A stretch of DNA of 64,000 nt from the NCBI GenBank assembly GCA_022843955.1, contig JALHMQ010000002.1:124001-188000 (forward strand). Reading direction: 5' to 3'. Positions 54,157 to 61,543 of the stretch are shown here, one piece after another. Within the stretch, counting starts at the first letter, position 1, and the number at the start of each line of letters is the position of its first letter. Made by a program: the position numbers and the translations under genes. Below the pieces are notes generated by a model, which was not told the origin of the DNA, made no database searches, and saw only the letters and a program-made list of their open reading frames with translations. The DNA comes from Burkholderiaceae bacterium (GTDB taxonomy: Bacteria > Pseudomonadota > Gammaproteobacteria > Burkholderiales > Burkholderiaceae_F).

Positions 54157-57100
54157 TCACAGCTCTTCCCGGATCGCCGGAGGCGACAGTTCCAGCCGAG
54201 TCACCACGGTCGCGCCCTGCTGTTCGATCGCCAGACGGGCGCCGCGGCGTGGCAGCAGCGCCTTGACCAGGCCCAGGCCCGACACACTGGAGGAGATCTC
54301 CGCGAGGTCGAAGCCGGCCTTGAGCTGGCCCGGCTGCTCGATGCGCAGCTCGACGCCATCCGGCCGCGGCAACACGCGTACGGTGATCGGCAGGTCGCGG
54401 CTGCTGCGGTACTTCAGCGCATTGGTGCCCAGTTCATTGACCACCAGCGCCAGCGGCACCGCCTCGCCTTCCGGCAGGCCCCATTTCCACAGGCCGGCGG
54501 CCGGCTGCTCGAAGCGCGCGTCGGCGCCGAACATGTTGGCCAGGTTGGTGACGATGCCTTGTGCTACGCCCAGCACCGGCAGGGTGCCGGTGGCGCGGAT
54601 CTGCAGGCCGTGCACCTGCGCGATCGCCTGGATCTGGCCGGCGATCTCGTTCAACTGCGGCGCCACCTCCGGCTTGCTGGTGGACATGTGCTGCAGCAGG
54701 CCGGCCACGCCCTGCAGGTTGTTCTTGATGCGGTGATGCACTTCGCGCACCAGGATGTCGCGCTGCTTGACCGCCTCGGCGATGCGCTCCTGCTCGGCGG
54801 CGGCGCGCTCGGTGATGTCGTCGGCCACGCCGAACACGCGCACGCTGCCGTCGAACATGCGCACCGGGTTCAGGCGCAGGCTGAGCGTGCGCAGGCCGCG
54901 CGCCGGGTGGTCGATGCGCACCGTCAGTTCGGCCTTGCGCAGGCGGCGAAAGCCGGCGATCAGCCGCGGAAGCTTCTGCTTGAGCGGCACCACATCGTCG
55001 AAGTGCACGTACTTCAGGCCGTTACGGCCGTCGTCGAGCAGTTCGTCGGCTGGACCGCCCACCACCGCCTTGTAGCGCGGGTTCACGTACAGCACGGTGG
55101 CCAGATCGGCGGTGGCAATGAACACCAGCTGGTCGATGTTCTCGGCAAACTGGCGGAAGCGGGTCTCGGTCTCGCGCAGCGCCGCCTCGGCCCGCACCTC
55201 CTCGGTGAGGTCATCGATGATCGACATCACGTAGCGCGCGCGCAGCGCACCGCTGCCATCGTCGGCCGGCTCGTACAGCGGCAACACACGCTGGTTGACG
55301 GTGAGGGTGCGGCCGTCGGCGCGCAGCATGACGTCGCGCGGCCGGTCGACCTGCTGGCCGGTGGCCAGCGCGCGGCGGTCCAGTTCGGCATACAGGTCGG
55401 CAAACTGGCGGCCGTAGATCTCGTGCCAGCTGCGGCCGATCACCTGCTCGCGCGTGAGTCCGGTGATCTGCTCGCCGGCGCGGTTCAGGCTGGTGAAGCG
55501 GCCGGTCTCGACATCACGCACGCTCACCAGCACCGGCAGATTCTCGACCACGAGGTCGAGGTAGTTGCGCATTCGCTTGAGCTCATCGGCGGTGCGCCGG
55601 CGCAGGTCGACATCCATCAGCGCCAGGATCAGGCCGCGCTCGGGCATCTGCGGATCCAGAGGCCGCACGTTCACGGCACACCAGAAAGTGGAGCCGTCGG
55701 CGCGCCGCATCAGGCGCTCGAACTCGGCCTCGCCCACCGCCGCTTCGGCGCGCAGGCTGTCCCAGTCGGCGCGGTCGGCGAACAGGCTGGCAATTTCCAG
55801 CTCCGACAGGTCGCCACCGCCGTAGCCGAACATGCGCTCGGTGGCGGCGTTGGACTTGACCACCAGTTCATCGGCCACGTAGGCCATGCCCACCAGCGCG
55901 TTGTCGAAGATCAGTTGCAGCTCGCCCAGCGCGGTGAGCAGCTCGCGCTCGGAGCGCTTGCGCTCGTCGACGTTGACGAAGGCGAAGATGTGGCCCAGCT
56001 CCGGGCGGTCGGGATTGACCGCGCGCCCCTGCACCGCGACCCAGATCGGATCGCCGCGGCGGCGGAACATGTGCAGCTCGAACTCGCAGGCGCCGCCGGC
56101 GGCGATCTCGTCGTAATGCTCGGCCAGGCTGGCAGCCAGCAACTGGTCGGTCGGATGCGCAAAGAGCTGCCCCTGGTCGGTCATCGCCCCGGGCTCGCAG
56201 GCGAGCAGATCCTCCATTGCGGTGTTCGCGCGCAACGGCCGACCATCGCGCACGAACAGCAGGCCCACCAGCGCGGTGTCGAACATCAGGCGGCTTTCGG
56301 CCAGCAGCGTCTGCAACTGCTCTTCCTGCCGCTTGCGCACGTCGATGTCGAGCACCGAGATGATCTGGCCGGCCGCCGGCGAGGTCGGGTCGATCGCGCG
56401 TGCGGTGACCAGCCCCCAAAATGGCTGACCGCTGGCGCCGCGCAGCCGCACCTCGAACGGTGCCGCATCCTTCAAGCCCTGCAGCGCCGCCCGATGCGCC
56501 TCGTAATCCGACGGCTGCGCAAACAGGCTGGCGACATCGCGACCGGCGAGTTCGTCGCGGTCGGTGCCGGTCGGCGGCGTATCGCCAGCCACCGCGCTGC
56601 GATCCTCGCTGACCTGCGGTTGCGCACCAAACTGCAGTACGCCCTGAGCGTTGCTGCGCACCACGCGCTCGCCGGCCAGATGCAGCACGCCGACCGCGGT
56701 GGTGTCGAGCACGACCTTCAGTTCGAGCAGCGAGCGGCCGAGCGCCTCGCGCTGCCGCTTCATCTCGGAGACGTCCTGGAAGGTGTAGATCGCCTCGGCG
56801 TGGTTGGGATCGCTCACCGCGACCGGGCGCGCCTGCACCAGGCACCACACCGGCTCGCCGTCGCGGCGAAACAGCACCACCTCGGCACTGGTGGTCTGCC
56901 CTTCGCGCACCGCCGGCAGGCCGGAGACCTCATGCGGCATGCGGTTGGCGCGATCACTCGCCAGCTCCCACAACGACATGCCGACCACCTCGTGGTCCTC
57001 GTAGTCGAACAGCCGCGCAAACTCGCGATTGGCCAGCAAGATGCGACCGCCGGAAGCCTGCACGACGCCGACCGACATCGTCTCCAGCAGCGTCTGCTGG

Positions 57101-58785
57101 TCGGTCAGCAGCACCTGCAACTGCTCCTCGGAGATCTTGCGCTCGGTGGTGTCTTCCAGCACCAGCAGGTAATTGCGCAGCCGCGGCTGGCCGGCCGCGC
57201 CGTCGCCGCTGTTCCACGCGCGCAGCGTCAGCCGACCCCACACCAGGTGGCCGTCCTTGTGGCGCAGCATGCGGTCGCCCTCGGCGGCCGACGGTGCCCC
57301 CTTGGCCAGGCGCAGCCGCAGGCGGTCGATCGCGTCCTGCTGCAGCGGATCCATGATGAACGACGGCGGCTTGCCCACCAGGTCGGCCGACGCATAGCCG
57401 AGCAGCGACCCGGCCGCGAGGTTGGCCTGCGTGACGACGAAGTCCGGACCCAGCAGCAGTTTGGCCACCGGGCTTTCCTCGAAGATCGTGCGAAAGCGCC
57501 AGGCGGAGTCCGCCAGGCGCTGCTCGATCCGCTTGCGCTCGGTGATGTCGCGCACCAGCAGGAAGATGAACTCGCGCCCACCCTGCTCCACTCGCTGCAG
57601 CACCATGTCGACCGGGAACTCGCTGCCCAGCCGCGTGCGGTAGCGCGTCTCGCCCTGCCAGGCGCCGCGCCCGGTCAGTTGCTCCAGCATCTCGGCATAC
57701 AGCTCGGGCGACAGGCGGGTGTCGATCTGGTCGAGCCGCATGCCGGTCAGCTGCTCGCGCGTGTAGCCGAGCCAGGTCAGCGCCGTCTCGTTGGCATCGA
57801 TGACGCGGCTGCTGCGATCGATCTGCAGCACCATCTCGCCGGCCGAGTCGAGCGCCTGGCGCAGCGCCGCCAGCGACATCTCGGCAAAGCGGTCGCGATC
57901 GAGCCTCTCGGTGGTGGCGAACACGCCCTTGAAGTCGCCGTTGCGGTCGAACACCGGCGTGCGCTGCACCCGCAGCCACGGCCCCGGTTCGCCATCCGCC
58001 CCGGCCGCCAGCTGATACTCGACCGTCTGCGGCTCGCGCACCCGGCCGTCTCGCATCTCGCGCAGCCGCGGCATGATGTCCGGGTTCGCCGCCAGCCGCG
58101 GGATCTCGTCGGGCTGCCGGCCGAGCACGTCATCGGCGCTCAAGCCGATCAGGGCGGCCAGCGCCTCGTTCCAGGCCTGGTAGCGCAGTTCGCGATCGAG
58201 CAGGCAGATGCCCACCGGTGCTGCCGTCAGCAGCGTCTGCACGAAGTCGTCCGCCGCCCGCGACACCCGCAGCGCCTCGCGCGGCACCGTGACGTCGCGC
58301 AGCACCGCGGTGATGTGGGTGGCCACCGCGGCCCCGCGCACGCGACCGACCTCGACCGTCATGCGCACGTCGAACTGCTTGCGGCCGGTCGGGTGCGGGT
58401 AGCCGAACTTGAACCAGCGCGAGTCGAGCGTCTGCAACGCGTCGTCGAGATTGGCCTCCCACAACGGCGCGAACTCGGCAAACCCCTCGACCTCCCGCAG
58501 ACGCTGGCCGATGAAGTTCACGCGCGGCAGCGCAAAGGCGCGCACCAGCGCCGGATTGGCATACACCACGCGGCACTGCGCGTCGAAGCGCAGGATGGCA
58601 TCGGTGGTGCTGTCGAAAAACGATGCAGTGGGTGGTTCGACGTCGAAGCTGGCGCCCGCTGGCCTGGCGCGCTTGCGGCGCACCGGCGCACCCGCCACCG
58701 CCAGCGCGCGCGCGTCGGACACGACCTCAGGCGCGCCGGCAAGGCGCCGCGAGGGCGGGACGGAGGGGGAGTCGGAGTCGGCCAC
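54157..58785 (-). CDS. Soluble HisKA_2-type histidine kinase with ten PAS repeats
   Basis: The 1542-residue protein has no membrane helix. About ten consecutive PAS/PAC units run from residue 52 to 1335, many ending in a DITERK-like helix (DITERKRIEQRL, DTTERKISEEQL, DVSEMKRQREAL, NVDERKRSEREL, DDITERAAAEQ). The C-terminus is a HisKA_2 dimerisation domain (phospho-His in REVHHRIKNNLQGVAGLL) with a short ATPase domain (VPLALVVNELGTNALKY, SGLGLVKALL). GTG 58785 begins the frame; its ribosome site is weak. The substrate is likely the ANTAR regulator next to it. Ligands of the PAS repeats are unknown. Confidence 0.92.
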   Translation of the reverse strand: MADSDSPSVPPSRRLAGAPEVVSDARALAVAGAPVRRKRARPAGASFDVEPPTASFFDSTTDAILRFDAQCRVVYANPALVRAFALPRVNFIGQRLREVEGFAEFAPLWEANLDDALQTLDSRWFKFGYPHPTGRKQFDVRMTVEVGRVRGAAVATHITAVLRDVTVPREALRVSRAADDFVQTLLTAAPVGICLLDRELRYQAWNEALAALIGLSADDVLGRQPDEIPRLAANPDIMPRLREMRDGRVREPQTVEYQLAAGADGEPGPWLRVQRTPVFDRNGDFKGVFATTERLDRDRFAEMSLAALRQALDSAGEMVLQIDRSSRVIDANETALTWLGYTREQLTGMRLDQIDTRLSPELYAEMLEQLTGRGAWQGETRYRTRLGSEFPVDMVLQRVEQGGREFIFLLVRDITERKRIEQRLADSAWRFRTIFEESPVAKLLLGPDFVVTQANLAAGSLLGYASADLVGKPPSFIMDPLQQDAIDRLRLRLAKGAPSAAEGDRMLRHKDGHLVWGRLTLRAWNSGDGAAGQPRLRNYLLVLEDTTERKISEEQLQVLLTDQQTLLETMSVGVVQASGGRILLANREFARLFDYEDHEVVGMSLWELASDRANRMPHEVSGLPAVREGQTTSAEVVLFRRDGEPVWCLVQARPVAVSDPNHAEAIYTFQDVSEMKRQREALGRSLLELKVVLDTTAVGVLHLAGERVVRSNAQGVLQFGAQPQVSEDRSAVAGDTPPTGTDRDELAGRDVASLFAQPSDYEAHRAALQGLKDAAPFEVRLRGASGQPFWGLVTARAIDPTSPAAGQIISVLDIDVRKRQEEQLQTLLAESRLMFDTALVGLLFVRDGRPLRANTAMEDLLACEPGAMTDQGQLFAHPTDQLLAASLAEHYDEIAAGGACEFELHMFRRRGDPIWVAVQGRAVNPDRPELGHIFAFVNVDERKRSERELLTALGELQLIFDNALVGMAYVADELVVKSNAATERMFGYGGGDLSELEIASLFADRADWDSLRAEAAVGEAEFERLMRRADGSTFWCAVNVRPLDPQMPERGLILALMDVDLRRRTADELKRMRNYLDLVVENLPVLVSVRDVETGRFTSLNRAGEQITGLTREQVIGRSWHEIYGRQFADLYAELDRRALATGQQVDRPRDVMLRADGRTLTVNQRVLPLYEPADDGSGALRARYVMSIIDDLTEEVRAEAALRETETRFRQFAENIDQLVFIATADLATVLYVNPRYKAVVGGPADELLDDGRNGLKYVHFDDVVPLKQKLPRLIAGFRRLRKAELTVRIDHPARGLRTLSLRLNPVRMFDGSVRVFGVADDITERAAAEQERIAEAVKQRDILVREVHHRIKNNLQGVAGLLQHMSTSKPEVAPQLNEIAGQIQAIAQVHGLQIRATGTLPVLGVAQGIVTNLANMFGADARFEQPAAGLWKWGLPEGEAVPLALVVNELGTNALKYRSSRDLPITVRVLPRPDGVELRIEQPGQLKAGFDLAEISSSVSGLGLVKALLPRRGARLAIEQQGATVVTRLELSPPAIREEL

Positions 58786-58942
58786 GAAGTACTGACAGGA
58801 AGTGGCCCCGAGGATAGCGCCGGCGGTGCCAAGTCAATCGAAGGAAAGGCGGCGTGCGTAGGGGAGGACGAAAGGTCGGGGGAGGCTGCCCTGACCTGCC
58901 GTCGGCGGTCGATGTCGCCGTGCGACGCCACCCGTCACTCGC

Positions 58943-59080
58943 GCGACTGCCGCCGCCGTCGTTCCCGCGACTACCGCCGCCGTCGTTCCCGCGACTACCG
59001 CCGCCGTCGCGACTACCGCCGCCGTCGTTCCCGCGACTACCGCCGCCGTCGTTCCCGCGACTACCGCCGCCGTCGTTCCC
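58943..59080 (+). repeat. Tandem array: 24-base units, one shortened
   Basis: The unit GCGACTACCGCCGCCGTCGTTCCC occurs five times in full (the first with a G for A change) plus one 18-base unit lacking GTTCCC (58991-59008). The array runs directly into the palindrome GTTCCCGCGAAAGCGGGAAC, whose left arm is the end of each unit, the same arrangement as at 40281-40406 but with a different spacer word. Confidence 0.95.
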
Positions 59081-59147
59081 GCGAAAGCGGGAACCCAGTG
59101 ACTTTGGCTCCGCTTGCGCTACTCCGTCGCCCCGGCGAAGGCCGGGG
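59075..59147 (+). repeat. REP-like palindrome pair, copy 3
   Basis: GTTCCCGCGAAAGCGGGAAC at 59075-59094 and CCCCGGCGAAGGCCGGGG at 59130-59147, with ACCCAGTGAC between. Order and spacing match copy 1. Confidence 0.85.
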
Positions 59148-59172
59148 CCTAAGTCGCTCTTTGCAGTGCGCT

Positions 59173-59438
59173 CGCCCACGCGTTGCACCGTCTCATGCGA
59201 TGCCCCCGCTTCATGGCCGCGGGGCCAGTCACTTTCTTTGTCTTGCCAAAGAAAGTAACCAAAGAAAGGCGCGCCTGCGAAGACGCCCGCTGCGCGGGTC
59301 CCTTGCGCTGCTCGGTCAAGCCGGCGGCCGTCGAAACTCGCACGATCGCGGCTGCGCCGCGCCACGTGCTTCGGACAGTCGACGCCCGACCACCCCGGCC
59401 TGCCCTGCGCTGCTCAGCGTCTTCGAAGGCGATCAAGG
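59173..59438 (+). repeat. Dispersed TTTCTTTG repeat module, copy 3
   Basis: This matches copies 1 and 2 with a few substitutions, beginning GCCCACGCGTTGCACCGTC and ending GGCGATCAAGG, and includes the same TTTCTTTG-TCTTGC-CAAAGAAA hairpin. It is followed by the CCCTCTCCCC module at about 59440-59490. Confidence 0.88.
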
Positions 59439-59616
59439 TAAAGGGCTCACCCCTCACCCTGGCCCTCTCCCCGTCCGGGCAGAGGGTTATCAGCGCGCAA
59501 TCGCGATTGCCGTTAGTACGGGCTCCTGGAGGCGGCACCGGAATCGCGAGTCCACCGGCGCAACTGCGGCCCGCGGGATGTCGCATACTTGGTTTGCCGG
59601 TTGATTAGAGCAACTC

Positions 59617-59790
59617 ATGGGCGACATCAAGGCAATCGAGAAAGCAGTCGCAGCCTTGCCTGCGGACAAGCTTGCGGAATTCCGCCTGTGGTTCGCCGAG
59701 TTCGATGGTGCAGCGTGGGACGGCCAGATCGAACGCGATGCGGGCAGCGGGAAGCTGGACGGCCTGGCCGCAGAGGCGCTGGCTGACTAG
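59617..59790 (+). CDS. Antitoxin of a RelE/ParE-type pair, probably shortened
   Basis: The 57-residue product begins MGDIKAIEKAVAALPADKLA and contains EFRLWFAEFDGAAWDGQIE and GKLDGLAAEALAD. This is the pattern of a widespread small antitoxin family found before RelE/ParE-like toxins. Family members usually continue about ten residues past ALAD with a basic stretch. Here a TAG stops the frame, but reading on gives RSGLRREP and a TGA overlapping the toxin start. A nonsense change is therefore likely, and the C-terminal, toxin-contacting part may be missing. Confidence 0.75.
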   Translation: MGDIKAIEKAVAALPADKLAEFRLWFAEFDGAAWDGQIERDAGSGKLDGLAAEALAD

Positions 59791-59813
59791 CGAAGCGGTC
59801 TTCGTCGCGAACC

Positions 59814-60074
59814 TTGAAACGCACCGCGTCGAAGCGGTTTGGGGAGTGCTTCGAAGCACTCCCAGCAGAAGTTCAGGCGCTCGCGGGGCGCAACTACGAA
59901 TTGCTGCGGAACGATGCTTCGCATCCCTCACTCCAGGTCAAGACCGTCGGCAACGGCAAGCTGCACAGCGTTCGTGTCGGCCTCTACTACCGCGCTCTCG
60001 GCATCCCGGTGAGTGGCGGAGTTCACTGGTTCTGAATCGGCACCCATGCGCAATACGACAAGCTCGTCGGCTGA
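59814..60074 (+). pseudogene. RelE/ParE-like toxin interrupted by a stop codon
   Basis: From TTG 59814 the frame reads KRTASKRFGECFEALPAEVQ, then HPSLQVKTVGNGKLHSVRVGLYYRALG and ends GGVHWF at TGA 60033-60035. Reading through the stop gives IGTHAQYDKLVG and a natural TGA at 60072-60074. Relatives have WFWIGTHAEYDKL here, so TGG to TGA is the likely lesion. The truncated 73-residue form loses the last beta strand, which normally carries an active-site or core residue. It overlaps the presumed original end of the antitoxin gene. Confidence 0.75.
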
Positions 60075-60190
60075 TTCTCGGCGCCAACTGTCGATCAAGG
60101 TTGCGCGATGAGGTGCCGCGCAAAGCGGCACAGCCGCGCCGCGCGCACGTCGTCGTCGCGGGCACAGCAACGCGCAGCCGCGACCCCTTT

Positions 60191-60220
60191 CGACTTCATC
60201 TGGCCCCGCCAGTGAAGTCG
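60191..60220. terminator. Hairpin between the toxin gene and flgL
   Basis: CGACTTCA...TGAAGTCG with an inner CTGG/CCAG forms a stem of about 12 pairs with one bulged T and a CCCCG loop. The plus-strand side is followed by AACACTTTCT, which would suit termination of the toxin-antitoxin message. It may act in both directions. Confidence 0.5.
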
Positions 60221-60232
60221 AACACTTTCTAG

Positions 60233-60281
60233 CACTTTCGATGCACGTGCGAGCCCGCAGGGCTCGCGTACATCGAAAGTG
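60233..60281 (-). terminator. Terminator hairpin of the flgK-flgL operon
   Basis: CACTTTCGATG pairs with CATCGAAAGTG, and inside lies CGAGCCC-TGC-GGGCTCG. This long two-part stem begins three bases after the flgL stop codon. On the minus strand the distal side is followed by CTAGAAAGTG rather than a T-run. Confidence 0.6.
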
Positions 60282-60283
60282 AT

Positions 60284-61504
60284 CTAGATGTAATCAAACA
60301 GAGAAAGCTTCGACACCGTCGAGTAGCTCTGCAGCGCAGCCTGGAAGCTCAACTGGCGGCGTGACAGTTCGGCGGTGGCCTGGGCGTAGTCGAGGTCTTC
60401 GACGCCGGACAGGCGGGTCTGGTATTGGAGTTGGCGGTCGTCGTTCAGGGCGCCGTAGGCCTCGAGTTCCTGCAGCCCGGCGCCGATGTCGGCGCGCTTG
60501 AGCAAGACGTGGTCGAGCGCGCCTTCCATCGAGGCCTGGGCGCCTGACAGGATGGTCTGCATCTGCGCCCGGGTGGCCGGCATGCCCGCGGTCGGCTGCT
60601 TGAGCGCCTCGATCGCAAGCGCCAGCGTATCGAACACCGACTGGAAGCCGGCGGGCGCCACCGCGAACGTGTCGCCGTTGGCGGGATCGCCGCTCAACTG
60701 CACGCTCACGCCTTCGAACTGCAGCGTGGCGGGCGAGGTGTAGGTGCCGGTGGACACCGTGGTGGCGGGACCGCTCGCGTTGCTGCGCTCCACGCTGTAG
60801 CTGGTGACGCCGGCGGCCACGGTGAAGCTGATCGTGTACGGCCTGCCGGTGAGCGCGGATGGATCGACGACGTTGCCGGCATCGATCCAGGCGGCGCCGG
60901 TGTTGGTCGCGGTGGCCGCGGTGGTGAAGCTGCCGTTGCCGGGGCGGATCTTGTTGAACAGCGCGTCACCGGAGTAGCGCACCTGCTGGAACCGGTCCTG
61001 CGACACCTCCAGCCGCTGCAGGATCTCGTCGCCGTTGAAGCCGACCACGTTGCCGCTCTGCGAGAACGGCGCCGCGTTCAGGCGCGACCCGGCAAAGAGA
61101 TACCCGCCGGCGCCGTCGCTGGCGTTGGCCAGCCCGACCAGGCGCGACAGGATGCCTTCCAGTTCGCCGGCGATCATCTTGCGTTCGCTGTCGCCGTAGG
61201 CGCCGTTGCCGGCCGCCACCAGCTTCTCCTTGATGTCCTGCAGCCCGTTGGTGAAGCCGGTGAGCGACGACTCGGCCATGTTGAGCAGGTAGGTGGCGTG
61301 GTCCTGGTTGCTCTTGAACTGCGAGAACTGCGACAGGGTGGAACGGATGCTGGTGCTGTCGGCGGCGCCGAGCGGATCGTCGGCGGGGCCGTTGATGCGC
61401 TTGCCCGACGACATCTGCTGCATGGTGACGAGCAGCTCGCGCTGGCGCGCGACGATGTTGTCTACGCCGGCGTTGAACTGATTGAGGGTGGAGACGCGAA
61501 GCAT
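60284..61504 (-). CDS. flgL: Flagellar hook-associated protein 3 FlgL
   Basis: FlgL forms the second hook-filament junction ring. The 406-residue protein starts MLRVSTLNQFNAGVDNIVARQRELLVTMQQMSSGKRINGPADDP, the flagellin-like N-terminal helix pair, and ends with the matching C-terminal helices (QYQTRLSGVEDLDYAQATAELSRRQLSFQAALQSYSTVSKLSLFDYI). The middle domain is threonine- and glycine-rich. It begins 39 bases after flgK in the same operon and is followed by a hairpin. Export is through the flagellar type III system, so no signal peptide is expected. Confidence 0.96.
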   Translation of the reverse strand: MLRVSTLNQFNAGVDNIVARQRELLVTMQQMSSGKRINGPADDPLGAADSTSIRSTLSQFSQFKSNQDHATYLLNMAESSLTGFTNGLQDIKEKLVAAGNGAYGDSERKMIAGELEGILSRLVGLANASDGAGGYLFAGSRLNAAPFSQSGNVVGFNGDEILQRLEVSQDRFQQVRYSGDALFNKIRPGNGSFTTAATATNTGAAWIDAGNVVDPSALTGRPYTISFTVAAGVTSYSVERSNASGPATTVSTGTYTSPATLQFEGVSVQLSGDPANGDTFAVAPAGFQSVFDTLALAIEALKQPTAGMPATRAQMQTILSGAQASMEGALDHVLLKRADIGAGLQELEAYGALNDDRQLQYQTRLSGVEDLDYAQATAELSRRQLSFQAALQSYSTVSKLSLFDYI

Positions 61505-61543
61505 GGTGGGTGTCCGTCAGCAAGCGCGGCGCGTGCGGGTCGC

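Noticed and set aside
54112-59604. A 1830-codon open frame on the plus strand opposite the PAS kinase
   Set aside because: The minus-strand frame has clear PAS, HisKA_2 and ATPase motifs. The antisense frame is open because GC-rich codons rarely give stops in that register, has no recognisable domain, and runs through repeats.
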